A stretch of 10,869 nt of DNA, from the NCBI GenBank assembly GCA_934271235.1, contig CAKQQT010000035.1, positions 1-10,869 of the forward strand, given 5' to 3'. This document shows positions 1 through 6,077 of this stretch, one piece after another. Position 1 is the first letter of the stretch. The number at the start of each line of letters is the position of its first letter. Under the pieces are notes generated by a model, which searched no databases, was not told the DNA's origin, and was given only the letters and a program-made list of their open reading frames with translations. The stretch is from an uncultured Clostridia bacterium (GTDB lineage Bacteria > Bacillota > Clostridia > Peptostreptococcales > Anaerovoracaceae). The position numbers were made by a program, and so were the translations under genes.

Positions 1-104
1 ATCTTTTTGGCAAAAACGAGGCAAAATGGGAGCTGCAAAAAGAAGATGTAAGGAAATGGAAACGCGAAAGGGCGGAAAAGGAAATGGAAAATCAAGGTAA
101 ATAA
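1..104 (+). CDS. C-terminal fragment of an unidentified upstream gene
   Basis: The third frame is open from the left edge of the window and stops with TAA at 102-104, giving 33 residues. The fragment is very rich in Lys, Glu and Arg with two Trp (for example KWELQKEDVRKWKRERAEKE), which looks like a charged helical tail. The other two plus frames stop at 49-51 (frame 1) or give an unremarkable composition. No domain can be assigned from so short a tail. The promoter starting about 40 bases downstream suggests this gene belongs to the preceding transcription unit. It could still be chance read-through of A-rich sequence. Confidence 0.45.
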   Translation, partial: LFGKNEAKWELQKEDVRKWKRERAEKEMENQGK

Positions 105-140
105 AAACTTTCTCAGGGACTAGGAAGAAAGCGAAAAATG

Positions 141-149
141 TGATATAAT
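141..149 (+). promoter_or_regulatory. Extended -10 housekeeping promoter for the tmk operon
   Basis: TG at 141-142, one base, then a perfect TATAAT at 144-149 make an extended -10 element. No good -35 hexamer lies 16-18 bases upstream, which is tolerated by extended -10 promoters. It is the only convincing promoter between the gene ending at 104 and the coupled genes starting at 400. Transcription would begin near 156, leaving a leader of about 240 bases. Confidence 0.6.
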
Positions 150-155
150 ACTCCT

Positions 156-399
156 GTTGATTATGCGTTCCACTCAGCCTAAAGCAGAAAGATCCTATCA
201 AAAGCAAAGAGATCATAAAAAGAGATCATTAAGAAGCAAGAAAATATGAAAGCGTAGGCAGATCGGAGCAAAACATGCAGGGGATCAGGAAAAATCAGAG
301 AACAAGAGAGAATACCGACCGGAACAGTCAGAATACAGTCAGAAAAGTATATCAAATACAGTCCGGAAAGAATCATAAATGATGAAGGAGGGGGAAGCG
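156..399 (+). other. Long purine-rich 5' leader with short direct repeats
   Basis: This stretch between the promoter and the first convincing start codon is strongly A/G-rich. It holds two copies of AAAGAGATCAT (206-216 and 219-229) and three copies of ACAGTC (324-329, 335-340, 358-363), the first two extended to ACAGTCAGAA. A 35-codon open frame (275-382) with GGAG at 265-268 is possible, but its Gln/Asn/Arg-rich product resembles no family I know. No riboswitch class or intrinsic terminator is recognisable. Confidence 0.4.
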
Positions 400-522
400 A
401 TGATGACAGCGGCAAAGATCTGTTTTGCAGTGGTGGTGTGTATCCCACTTCTTCTTTGTGTAAACTGGTGTTTTGAGAAACTGGTAAATCAAATTAACAA
501 GAAAAAGAGGAGTGACCAATGA
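400..522 (+). CDS. 40-residue membrane peptide, translationally coupled to tmk
   Basis: An ATG at 400 follows an excellent Shine-Dalgarno (AAGGAGGGGG, 385-394) and opens a 40-codon frame whose TGA overlaps the tmk ATG (bases 519-522, ATGA). The peptide starts MMTAAK, has one hydrophobic segment at about residues 7-25 that includes four cysteines (C8, C14, C20, C24), and ends in a basic tail (NKKKRSDQ). This layout fits a single-pass membrane peptide with a positively charged cytoplasmic end. A second in-frame ATG pair lies upstream at 379/382, but the Shine-Dalgarno favours 400. I do not recognise the family. The strong ribosome site and stop/start overlap suggest translation, and its minimal role may be to couple ribosomes into tmk. 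Confidence 0.6.
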   Translation: MMTAAKICFAVVVCIPLLLCVNWCFEKLVNQINKKKRSDQ

Positions 523-1157
523 AACGCGGAATCTTTATATCGATCGAGGGGCCGGATGGATCCGGGAAGTCTACACAGATACAGAATATCAAAGAATATT
601 TTGAGGGTCGGCATTTTGAGGTCATTTTTACCAGAGAGCCGGGTGGTACTGCGATTGGCGAACGCATTCGAGACATCATTTTGGATAAGAACTGCAAGGA
701 AATGGACTATATGACCGAGGCTATGCTGTATGCGGCGGCAAGAGCGCAGCATGTGGCAGAGGTGATCAAACCGGCACTGGCCGCAGGCAAGGTTGTGATC
801 TGCGACCGCTTTGTGGATTCCAGCATCGCCTATCAGGGATACGGGAGAAAACTCGGAGAAACCGTTGCTATCATCAACGGGTATGCGGTCAAAGGCTGCA
901 TGCCGGATCTGACATTGCTGTTTAAGCTGGATCCGTCGGTGGGAAAGCATCGGATCAAGACCGATCTGCAGGATCGGCTGGATGCGGAAGCGGAGGCTTT
1001 TCACGATGATGTCTATCGAGGCTATCTGCAGTTGGAAAAGCAGTTCGCGGACCGTTTCTTTGGGATCGATGCGAGCCGGAGTATCGAAGAGATCAAAAAG
1101 GACGTCTGCACGAAGCTGGACCAGGTGCTGGCTGACTGGGAGAACGCGGACGCATAG
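519..1157 (+). CDS. tmk: Thymidylate kinase
   Basis: The product phosphorylates dTMP to dTDP with ATP in the cytoplasm, a required step of dTTP synthesis. The 212-residue length is normal for the family. The P-loop GPDGSGKST lies at residues 11-19, the dTMP-binding TREPGGT at 38-44, and the signature CDRFVDSSIAYQG at 95-107. The LID region near 144-165 carries basic residues, while the P-loop lacks the Arg of the yeast-type enzyme, which matches the common bacterial type. The ATG at 519 is preceded by AGAGGAGTG (about 506-514) and overlaps the stop of the small membrane peptide. The stop at 1155-1157 is 22 bases before the likely holB start, as in other Firmicute tmk-holB operons. Confidence 0.97.
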   Translation: MKRGIFISIEGPDGSGKSTQIQNIKEYFEGRHFEVIFTREPGGTAIGERIRDIILDKNCKEMDYMTEAMLYAAARAQHVAEVIKPALAAGKVVICDRFVDSSIAYQGYGRKLGETVAIINGYAVKGCMPDLTLLFKLDPSVGKHRIKTDLQDRLDAEAEAFHDDVYRGYLQLEKQFADRFFGIDASRSIEEIKKDVCTKLDQVLADWENADA

Positions 1158-1179
1158 CGAGGAAAGGCAGGAAAGATCA

Positions 1180-1995
1180 TTGTCTCTGACAAGATGGAAA
1201 GAGGATGAAAAGTTAATCGGGCGTATCCGGCAGAGCATCCGAGACGGAAAAGTGTCACACGCTTATCTGATCGAGGGCGATACCTGCGTAGATAAGATCG
1301 GCTTCGCCAAAGATTTTTTGAAAGCGATCTCCTGTAAGGTCAAGCCCGGCGAGGGCTGCGACACCTGCGCGGACTGCCGCAAGATCGACCACGACAATTG
1401 CGAGGATCTGTATTTTGTAGAGACGGACGGAATATCGGTAAAAGACGATATGATCGAAAAGCTGCAGGAAAACTTGGCCAGAAAACCGCTTGGCGAGCGC
1501 AGCATGGCGATCATTGCCGATGCCGATACCATGACCATCCGCGCGCAGAACCGTTTTCTGAAAACCTTGGAGGAACCGCAGGGGAACACGGTGATCCTGC
1601 TGCTGTGCGACAATCGTGAAAACATGCTGGAAACTATCCGTTCCCGCTGCATCGCGTGGCATCTCCGCGGAGGAGAAAGTGAACGCGCACAGCAGGAAAT
1701 GACAGATTGCGCGAACGCCTTGATCGACTGCGTGCTGGAGGAAGAAGGCTTCTTTCAACTCAAGCAGATCCTGACCAAATATGTCAAGGACCGCGACAGC
1801 GCGTTTCAAGTGCTGGACGCGATGGAACATCTTTACCGCAGCATCCTGCTGGGGCAGGATGAACGCAGCCGGTTTTTCAGAAGTGAGGAAATTATGCGCA
1901 ATGTCGTGTTGGTTGAGGAAGCACGCAGGGATCTGATCCTGAAAGTGAACTATCAGTACGCACTCAAGGATCTGCTGCTCAAGATCGGAGGTTAG
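1180..1995 (+). CDS. holB: DNA polymerase III delta-prime subunit
   Basis: This is a clamp-loader subunit of about 271 residues that helps load the sliding clamp during replication. The frame is open from 982, inside tmk, but a TTG at 1180 with AGGAAAG at 1169-1175 gives an N-terminus (MSLTRWKEDEKLIGRIRQ...) that matches family length and lies just after tmk. Visible hallmarks are SHAYLIEG at 26-33, a four-cysteine zinc module (C52, C60, C63, C66), the AAA+ segment AQNRFLKTLEEP at 122-133 and the SRC motif at 155-157 used as an arginine finger. The P-loop is degenerate (GDTCVDK at 33-39 instead of GxxGxGK), so this subunit probably does not bind ATP productively, as is known for many delta-prime proteins. 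The TTG start is the least certain part. Confidence 0.92.
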   Translation: MSLTRWKEDEKLIGRIRQSIRDGKVSHAYLIEGDTCVDKIGFAKDFLKAISCKVKPGEGCDTCADCRKIDHDNCEDLYFVETDGISVKDDMIEKLQENLARKPLGERSMAIIADADTMTIRAQNRFLKTLEEPQGNTVILLLCDNRENMLETIRSRCIAWHLRGGESERAQQEMTDCANALIDCVLEEEGFFQLKQILTKYVKDRDSAFQVLDAMEHLYRSILLGQDERSRFFRSEEIMRNVVLVEEARRDLILKVNYQYALKDLLLKIGG

Positions 1996-1999
1996 AGAA

Positions 2000-3190
2000 A
2001 TGATGCAGAACAAGGACACAGAAAAAAAACAGAAAAAGAGATCACAGAGCGGCGGTCGGAGAGAAAGAAGAGAAAGACCGGAGAAAAAGGCAGAAATGGC
2101 TGAAATGAAAAGTCAAAAACGTGAAGGTCAGAAACAAGAAAGTCAGAAACGAGACAATCAGAAACGAGAGAATCGAGGAGAATATATGGTAAAAGTAATA
2201 GGTGTCAGATTTAAGACCGCAGGAAAGGTCTACTATTTTGACCCGGGCGATTTTGAACTGGAAGCCGGAGCCAATGTTATCGTAGAGACCGCGCGCGGGA
2301 TGGAATTCGGAACCGTAACAATGGAACCGACGATGGTTTCGGAAGACGATATCGTAGCCCCGCTGAAAAAGATCGTCCGCGTGGCCTGCGAGGAAGACTA
2401 TAAACAGCATCAGGAAAATGTCAAGAAAAAAGAAAAAGCCATGGCGCTTTGTCAGGAAAAGATCGACAAGCACGGACTTGTGATGAAATTGATCGATGTG
2501 GAATACACGTTTGATAAGAGCAAGATCATCTTCTATTTTACCGCAGACGGAAGAGTGGATTTCCGCGAACTGGTCAAAGATCTGGCGGGCGTTTTCAAGA
2601 TGCGGATCGAGCTCCGGCAGATCGGCGTGCGCGATGAAGCCAAGATGATGGGCGGCATCGGCAGCTGCGGCAGAAGTCTCTGCTGTCATAGCTGGCTGTC
2701 GGATTTTGAACCGGTATCCATCAAGATGGCAAAAGTGCAGAATCTTTCCCTGAATCCGGCCAAGATCTCCGGCATCTGCGGAAGACTGATGTGCTGCTTG
2801 AAATATGAAAATGATATTTATATGGAACTGCGCAGAGGAATGCCGGATATCGGCGAAAAAGTGCGGACGCCGGACGGACTGGGCAAAGTGGTGGAGACCG
2901 TTCTGTTGGAAAACAAAGTGAAGGTAAGGCTGTATATCGACGATACTCCGCAGGATGCCGGACGGAAGCGCGGCGGCAAGAACGCGAAAAACGAGAAGAA
3001 CGAAAAGGACGGCAAGCCTGCGAAACAGGAAGAGCAGGAAGAAAAACTGACGCCGGACCTTTATACCTATAAAAAAGAGGAGATCCGCCGGATCGAAAAG
3101 CGGCGTGAACGGAAAGAAAACGCGAACATCTTTGATGGTATGGACGCGGCGACGAAAAAAGAGATGGAAGAACTGATGAAAGACGAGTAA
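2000..3190 (+). CDS. ricT: PSP1-domain protein RicT (YaaT), RNase Y complex partner
   Basis: RicT works with RicA and RicF in Bacillus as an Fe-S cluster-binding complex that directs RNase Y processing and affects sporulation, competence and biofilm formation. From ATG 2000 the protein has 396 residues. Residues 1-62 are a Lys/Arg/Glu/Gln-rich extension; the PSP1 core starts at about M63 (MVKVIGVRF) and runs to about 275; the C-terminus (320-396) is charged and coil-like. Conserved cysteines sit in GSCGRSLCC (C223, C228, C229) and ICGRLMCC (C260, C265, C266). The start at 2000 has GGAGG at 1987-1991. An internal ATG at 2186 has its own GAGGAG at 2175-2180 and would give a 334-residue protein closer to the usual start, so two products are possible. 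The gene begins 4 bases after holB ends. Confidence 0.93.
   Translation: MMQNKDTEKKQKKRSQSGGRRERRERPEKKAEMAEMKSQKREGQKQESQKRDNQKRENRGEYMVKVIGVRFKTAGKVYYFDPGDFELEAGANVIVETARGMEFGTVTMEPTMVSEDDIVAPLKKIVRVACEEDYKQHQENVKKKEKAMALCQEKIDKHGLVMKLIDVEYTFDKSKIIFYFTADGRVDFRELVKDLAGVFKMRIELRQIGVRDEAKMMGGIGSCGRSLCCHSWLSDFEPVSIKMAKVQNLSLNPAKISGICGRLMCCLKYENDIYMELRRGMPDIGEKVRTPDGLGKVVETVLLENKVKVRLYIDDTPQDAGRKRGGKNAKNEKNEKDGKPAKQEEQEEKLTPDLYTYKKEEIRRIEKRRERKENANIFDGMDAATKKEMEELMKDE
2111..2170 (+). repeat. Four tandem 15-bp units in the ricT N-terminal extension
   Basis: Four consecutive 15-base units (2111-2125, 2126-2140, 2141-2155, 2156-2170) follow the pattern RRTCARAAACRWGAV. They encode the pentapeptide series SQKRE-GQKQE-SQKRD-NQKRE. 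The unit length preserves the frame, so copy number can change without disrupting ricT. Confidence 0.85.
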
Positions 3191-3196
3191 CCTGCT

Positions 3197-3982
3197 ATGA
3201 CGGAAAGAATCGATCAAATCGGATTCGGCGGCTTGCAGCTGATCCAGGAACCGGCAGAGTTCTGTTACGGCGTGGATGCGGTGATCTTGGCTGATTTTGC
3301 GGCCAGACAGAGCGGTCTGGATAAAGAGGAATGCGGTTTTCTGGGGGAACCGGTACGAAAACGCAGACGCGAGGCGTCCTTGGCGGTGGACTTGGGGACC
3401 GGGACGGGGATCATTCCGTTCATCCTTTCTTATAAGACAGACTGCAGCTGGCTGATCGGCGTCGAAGTGCAGGCGGCCTCACAGGAACGCGCGCTGCGCA
3501 GTCGGGCACTGAACCGGCTGGAGGAGCGCATGGAATTTATCCACGCGGATGTAAAAGACTTTGGAAAAACCTGGGGCAAAGAGCTGCGCGGAGCGGCGGA
3601 TCTGGTGACCTGCAATCCGCCGTATACCATCGGAAACGGCGGCCTTACCAACGCCAATACCGCGAAAGCGATCGCCAGACATGAAACGACCGCGGGGCTT
3701 GCGGAGTTTATGAAATGCGCGGCACAGCTTCTGCATAACGGCGGGGATTTCTTTTTGGTCCATCGGCCGTCCCGCCTTGCAGACATCTGCTGCATGGGCA
3801 GAGCCTGCGGACTGGAACCGAAAGAACTGTGCTTTGTCAGCGCGAACCGGGACAGCGCCGCGAACATTCTGCTGGTGCACATGATCAAGGGCGGCGGTCC
3901 GGAGCTGCGGATGCTTCGCCCATTGTATATTTACGATGAAAACGGCGCGTACACGGAGGATCTGCGTTCGTGCTACCGATAA
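3197..3982 (+). CDS. trmN6: TrmN6/YabB-type tRNA1(Val) adenine-N6-methyltransferase
   Basis: The 261-residue protein is a Rossmann-fold class I SAM-dependent methyltransferase. Family members methylate N6 of adenine-37 in tRNA1(Val). The start MTERIDQIGFGGLQLIQEPAEF and YGVDAVILADF (24-34) are typical of the family; motif I is DLGTGTGIIP at 65-74; the catalytic NPPY is at 140-143, followed by a region that usually binds substrate. The insert at about 41-62 is rich in charged residues. The gene starts 6 bases after ricT; its own Shine-Dalgarno is weak (a GACGAG at about 3183-3188), so translation may depend on coupling. In Bacillus the equivalent gene (yabB) sits in the same operon. Substrate specificity is inferred from family and context, not proven by sequence. 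Confidence 0.88.
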   Translation: MTERIDQIGFGGLQLIQEPAEFCYGVDAVILADFAARQSGLDKEECGFLGEPVRKRRREASLAVDLGTGTGIIPFILSYKTDCSWLIGVEVQAASQERALRSRALNRLEERMEFIHADVKDFGKTWGKELRGAADLVTCNPPYTIGNGGLTNANTAKAIARHETTAGLAEFMKCAAQLLHNGGDFFLVHRPSRLADICCMGRACGLEPKELCFVSANRDSAANILLVHMIKGGGPELRMLRPLYIYDENGAYTEDLRSCYR

Positions 3983-3992
3983 TGAGGTATAT

Positions 3993-4025
3993 CTGCCGCA
4001 TGAAACGCGTCGGAGCATACGGCAG
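3993..4025. terminator. Hairpin between convergent trmN6 and spmB, possible weak terminator
   Basis: CTGCCGCATG (3993-4002) pairs with CATACGGCAG (4016-4025), ten positions with one mismatch, around a 13-base loop containing ACGCGT. It lies 10 bases after the trmN6 stop and is the best stem in the 116-base convergent gap. No T-run follows on either strand, so an intrinsic terminator is doubtful. Confidence 0.35.
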
Positions 4026-4098
4026 GAGACTGTCATAGCCCCCGCATAAGCGGCGCAGGAACAAGCTGCATCGCGAGGGTCCGCATGCGCGAGCCGCG

Positions 4099-4632
4099 CT
4101 AGAGAAAGCGGCAGACCAGCAGGGATACCGCGATACCGGCAAGATAGGCGATCAGACCGCCGGCAAACGCGTGCCGCATACGTGTGACTTTGGTGACGCT
4201 GAAGTACAGGGCGAGCACGTAGATAACGGTCTCGCAGCCGCCGGCCATCACACAGGCAGTCCGGCCGGCGTAGGAATCCGGACCGACTTCTTCGAGGATG
4301 TCCTGTACGATGATGAACGAGCCGCTGCCGGAGACCGCGCGCAGCAGCATCAGAGGCAGAAGCTGTACGGGGATGTGCAGCAGCCGGAAAAGCGGATCCA
4401 GCAGTTGATAAAGAAATCCGATCAGGCCGGAGGCGGTCAGGCTGTTGACTGCCAGATAAATGCCGATCAGAAACGGGAGGATCTCCACTGCGGTCTGGAG
4501 ACCCTTTTTTGCGCCGTCGATGAAATAGTCGTAGACAGGCGCGTTGCGGAACAATCCGTGCGCGAGGATGACCGCGGCCATGACCGGGACAAAGGAAGCG
4601 GAAAGCGCTTCAAAAAAAGCTTCAAGATTCAC
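4099..4632 (-). CDS. spmB: Spore maturation protein B
   Basis: SpmB is an integral membrane protein with a nucleoside-recognition (Gate) domain. With SpmA it is needed in Bacillus for proper dehydration of the spore core and heat resistance. The 177-residue length matches the known family length. It is very hydrophobic, with about five membrane segments. Conserved stretches include ILPFLIGIYLAV (51-62), LMLLRAVSGSGS (94-105), GPDSYAGR (117-124) and ETVIYVLALYF (134-144). The start is GTG at 4632, with AAAGGAG about 11 bases upstream on the minus strand; it overlaps the end of spmA by 11 bases, indicating coupled translation. The pair lies in opposite orientation to the surrounding housekeeping operons. 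Confidence 0.94.
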   Translation of the reverse strand: MNLEAFFEALSASFVPVMAAVILAHGLFRNAPVYDYFIDGAKKGLQTAVEILPFLIGIYLAVNSLTASGLIGFLYQLLDPLFRLLHIPVQLLPLMLLRAVSGSGSFIIVQDILEEVGPDSYAGRTACVMAGGCETVIYVLALYFSVTKVTRMRHAFAGGLIAYLAGIAVSLLVCRFL

Positions 4633-5209
4633 GAGATGAGGATCTCCTTTCCATGAATTTGCAGATCACGATCGAGATCAGAACGGTGATCCCGGCGGTG
4701 ATCAGCGCAGGCAGAACGATCGAATAAGGATCTTCGGAGCCGAGCGCTTCCCGGATCTGAATGGTCACGATGGGGACCAGCGGCGCGAACGCCATGTTGA
4801 CGACCGCGAAGGTACACATATCGTTGCTTGCCGATGCGGCGTGTTTGTTCTGCGCGTCCAGCCGTTCCATGGTGCGGAGCGCAAAGACCGTGGAGCTGTT
4901 TCCGGCGCCGAAGATATTCGCCATAAAGCTCATGATGATGCAGGAAAGCGTTTCGGGATCTTCCTGCTTGGGAAACAGGAGACGTGTAAAAGGCATCAGC
5001 ACCTTAGAAAGCTGACGGATGAGTCCGGTGCGCTCGGCAACCTCCATCAGGCCGGTCCACATGGCCATGATCCCGGCGAGGCTGATCATAAAGGTCACGG
5101 CACTTTGCGAACTTTCGAGGATCGCGGTGCCGAACGCGGAAAGTTTTCCGGTGAAAGCAGCGTAAGAAAAGGACGCGAGAAAGATCCCGGACCAGATATA
5201 ATTCATCAT
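4622..5209 (-). CDS. spmA: Spore maturation protein A
   Basis: SpmA is the partner of SpmB, a Gate-domain membrane protein of spore maturation. From ATG 5209 it has 195 residues, the family norm, starting MMNYIWSGIFLASF. Recognisable segments are TFMISLAGIMAMWTGLMEVAE (39-59), FMANIFGAGNSSTVFALRTME (95-115) and the NDMCTFAVVNMAFAPLVP region (129-146). The open frame reaches ATG 5257, but that codon has no Shine-Dalgarno, whereas 5209 has AAAGGGG about 10 bases upstream; 5206 is also possible. The 3' end overlaps spmB. A sigma-E-like promoter lies at 5285-5310, which would make expression mother-cell specific, as reported for Bacillus spmAB. Confidence 0.94.
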   Translation of the reverse strand: MMNYIWSGIFLASFSYAAFTGKLSAFGTAILESSQSAVTFMISLAGIMAMWTGLMEVAERTGLIRQLSKVLMPFTRLLFPKQEDPETLSCIIMSFMANIFGAGNSSTVFALRTMERLDAQNKHAASASNDMCTFAVVNMAFAPLVPIVTIQIREALGSEDPYSIVLPALITAGITVLISIVICKFMERRSSSRES

Positions 5210-5284
5210 GAGATAAAAACCCCTTTCTTTGGTATTTTCCTTGGAAATCGACAGCATGAAAACGGCCGCTGAGCCGCTATAAAA

Positions 5285-5310
5285 ATTTTATGCTAAAAAA
5301 GTAAAAAGAT
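5285..5310 (-). promoter_or_regulatory. Sigma-E-like promoter for spmAB
   Basis: On the minus strand a -35-like ATCTT (5310-5306) is followed by a 13-base spacer and a -10-like CATAAAAT (5292-5285). The Bacillus sigma-E consensus is ATATT, 13-14 bases, CATACAAT, so this differs at one position in the -35 and one in the -10. Transcription would start near 5277, about 68 bases before the chosen spmA start. The surroundings are AT-rich, so a chance match is possible. Confidence 0.5.
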
Positions 5311-5311
5311 G

Positions 5312-5341
5312 TTGCAATTATTTCCATATCTAGGATATAAT
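5312..5341 (+). promoter_or_regulatory. Sigma-A promoter for the 5397-abrB-murA operon
   Basis: TTGCAA (5312-5317), an 18-base spacer and a perfect TATAAT (5336-5341) form a housekeeping promoter. The start point would be near 5348. It stands back to back with the sigma-E-like spmA promoter; the two -35 elements are separated by one base (5311). Confidence 0.75.
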
Positions 5342-5351
5342 AAGACTAGCC

Positions 5352-5371
5352 TTGCCGAAGTGCTTCGGCAA
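5352..5371 (+). promoter_or_regulatory. Hairpin at the 5' end of the 5397 operon transcript
   Basis: TTGCCGAA (5352-5359) pairs perfectly with TTCGGCAA (5364-5371) around a four-base GTGC loop. It begins only a few bases after the predicted start point. An alternative weaker stem GCAAA (5368-5372) with TTTGC (5377-5381) uses part of the same bases and lies just before the Shine-Dalgarno GGGAGG (5385-5390). It may protect the transcript end or act as an operator palindrome. Confidence 0.55.
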
Positions 5372-5396
5372 AGCGTTTTGCGAAGGGAGGTATCAA

Positions 5397-5795
5397 ATGA
5401 CAGTCACCATCACGTTGAAGGGTTTGCTTCTGACACTGCTCGCAGTATTGGGAATGGTCCTGCTGATCTACCTGATCCTGCTGATCCGAAAGCTGATCGG
5501 GACGCTGCGCCAGGTCGATGAGATCCTTGCTGATGCAAAGGTTGTTTCCGGTATCGCATCCGATAAAGCCCAAGTTGTGGACGGTATCATCGATGATGCC
5601 GGTGAGACAGTCGGAAGCATCACGGATGCAATCAGGGGTAACCAGAGCATTGTCGCGGCAGCGAGCAGTCTGGTAAATACGTTTTCTTCCGTCATCGGAC
5701 TCGTAAGAGGGCATGAGGATACGGAGGAAAGCAAGAGCAAAAACAAAAAAGATCCGTCAAAAAAGAAATCTTCCGCGAAGGAAGAGAACCGTTAA
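5397..5795 (+). CDS. Membrane-anchored coiled protein, DUF948-like, function unknown
   Basis: The 132-residue protein starts at ATG 5397 behind GGGAGG (5385-5390); the frame is open from 5352 but that part lies in the leader hairpin. A long hydrophobic helix spans about residues 7-30 (LKGLLLTLLAVLGMVLLIYLILLI without break). Residues 31-104 are amphipathic with repeated Asp/Ala/Val/Ile pattern (VDEILADAKVVSGIASDKAQ), like the single-pass DUF948 family. The last 28 residues are Lys/Ser/Glu-rich and probably disordered. The likely arrangement is an N-terminal anchor with a cytoplasmic helical domain. It is the first gene of an operon with abrB (21-base gap) and murA. I infer an envelope-associated role from anchor and neighbours; no enzyme motif is present. 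Confidence 0.85.
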   Translation: MTVTITLKGLLLTLLAVLGMVLLIYLILLIRKLIGTLRQVDEILADAKVVSGIASDKAQVVDGIIDDAGETVGSITDAIRGNQSIVAAASSLVNTFSSVIGLVRGHEDTEESKSKNKKDPSKKKSSAKEENR

Positions 5796-5816
5796 CATAA
5801 TCAGGAGGTATGAAAA

Positions 5817-6059
5817 ATGAAAGCAACAGGCATCGTTAGACCAGTAGATCCATTAGGAAGAGTCGTTATCCCGGTAGAACTGAGAAGAACTTTAGACATC
5901 AAGACCGATGATTCTCTGGAAGTTTTTGTAGACGGTGAGTATATCATGCTGAAAAAGTATGAACCGGCCTGCATCTTCTGCGGAAACGCAAAGGATGTCG
6001 TATCCGTTCACGGCAAAAATGTCTGCAAGAGCTGCCTGGCAGAACTCAAAAAATTATAG
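5817..6059 (+). CDS. abrB: AbrB-family transition-state regulator with C-terminal CxxC pair
   Basis: The 80-residue protein has an N-terminal AbrB/SpoVT swapped-hairpin DNA-binding domain (residues 1-50), with the classic GIVRPVDPLGRVVIPVELRR at 5-24 and LEVFVDGEYIMLKKY at 34-48. This is nearly the same as Bacillus AbrB over that part. The remaining 30 residues differ from Bacillus AbrB: C52-x2-C55 and C70-x2-C73 form a likely zinc-binding knuckle instead of the usual multimerisation tail. Start ATG 5817 follows AGGAGG (5803-5808). AbrB proteins repress stationary-phase and sporulation genes during growth, which makes the neighbouring spmAB promoter a plausible but unproven target. The beginning of the gene uses more AT-rich codons (AGA, TTA, CCA) than its neighbours, in keeping with high expression. 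Confidence 0.95.
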   Translation: MKATGIVRPVDPLGRVVIPVELRRTLDIKTDDSLEVFVDGEYIMLKKYEPACIFCGNAKDVVSVHGKNVCKSCLAELKKL

Positions 6060-6077
6060 TCCCGGAGGCTTATCACA

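Noticed and set aside
163..249. 28-codon basic peptide starting at ATG 163
   Set aside because: It begins only a few bases after the predicted start point, has no Shine-Dalgarno, and its Lys/Arg content just reflects A-rich DNA.
489..1238. 249-codon minus-strand open frame across tmk
   Set aside because: No ribosome site and no recognisable domain; complementary to the well-supported tmk.
1255..2019. 254-codon minus-strand open frame across holB
   Set aside because: Shadow of holB with no conserved motifs.
2042..3217. 391-codon open frame on the minus strand across ricT
   Set aside because: Its translation is Phe/Leu/His-rich low complexity, complementary to the Lys/Glu-rich ricT sequence, and it lacks a ribosome site. 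ricT has clear conserved motifs.
3982..4038. 18-codon frame overlapping the trmN6 stop (TAATG), considered as an rsmI remnant
   Set aside because: The 18 residues do not resemble the RsmI N-terminus and half of the frame is the intergenic stem.
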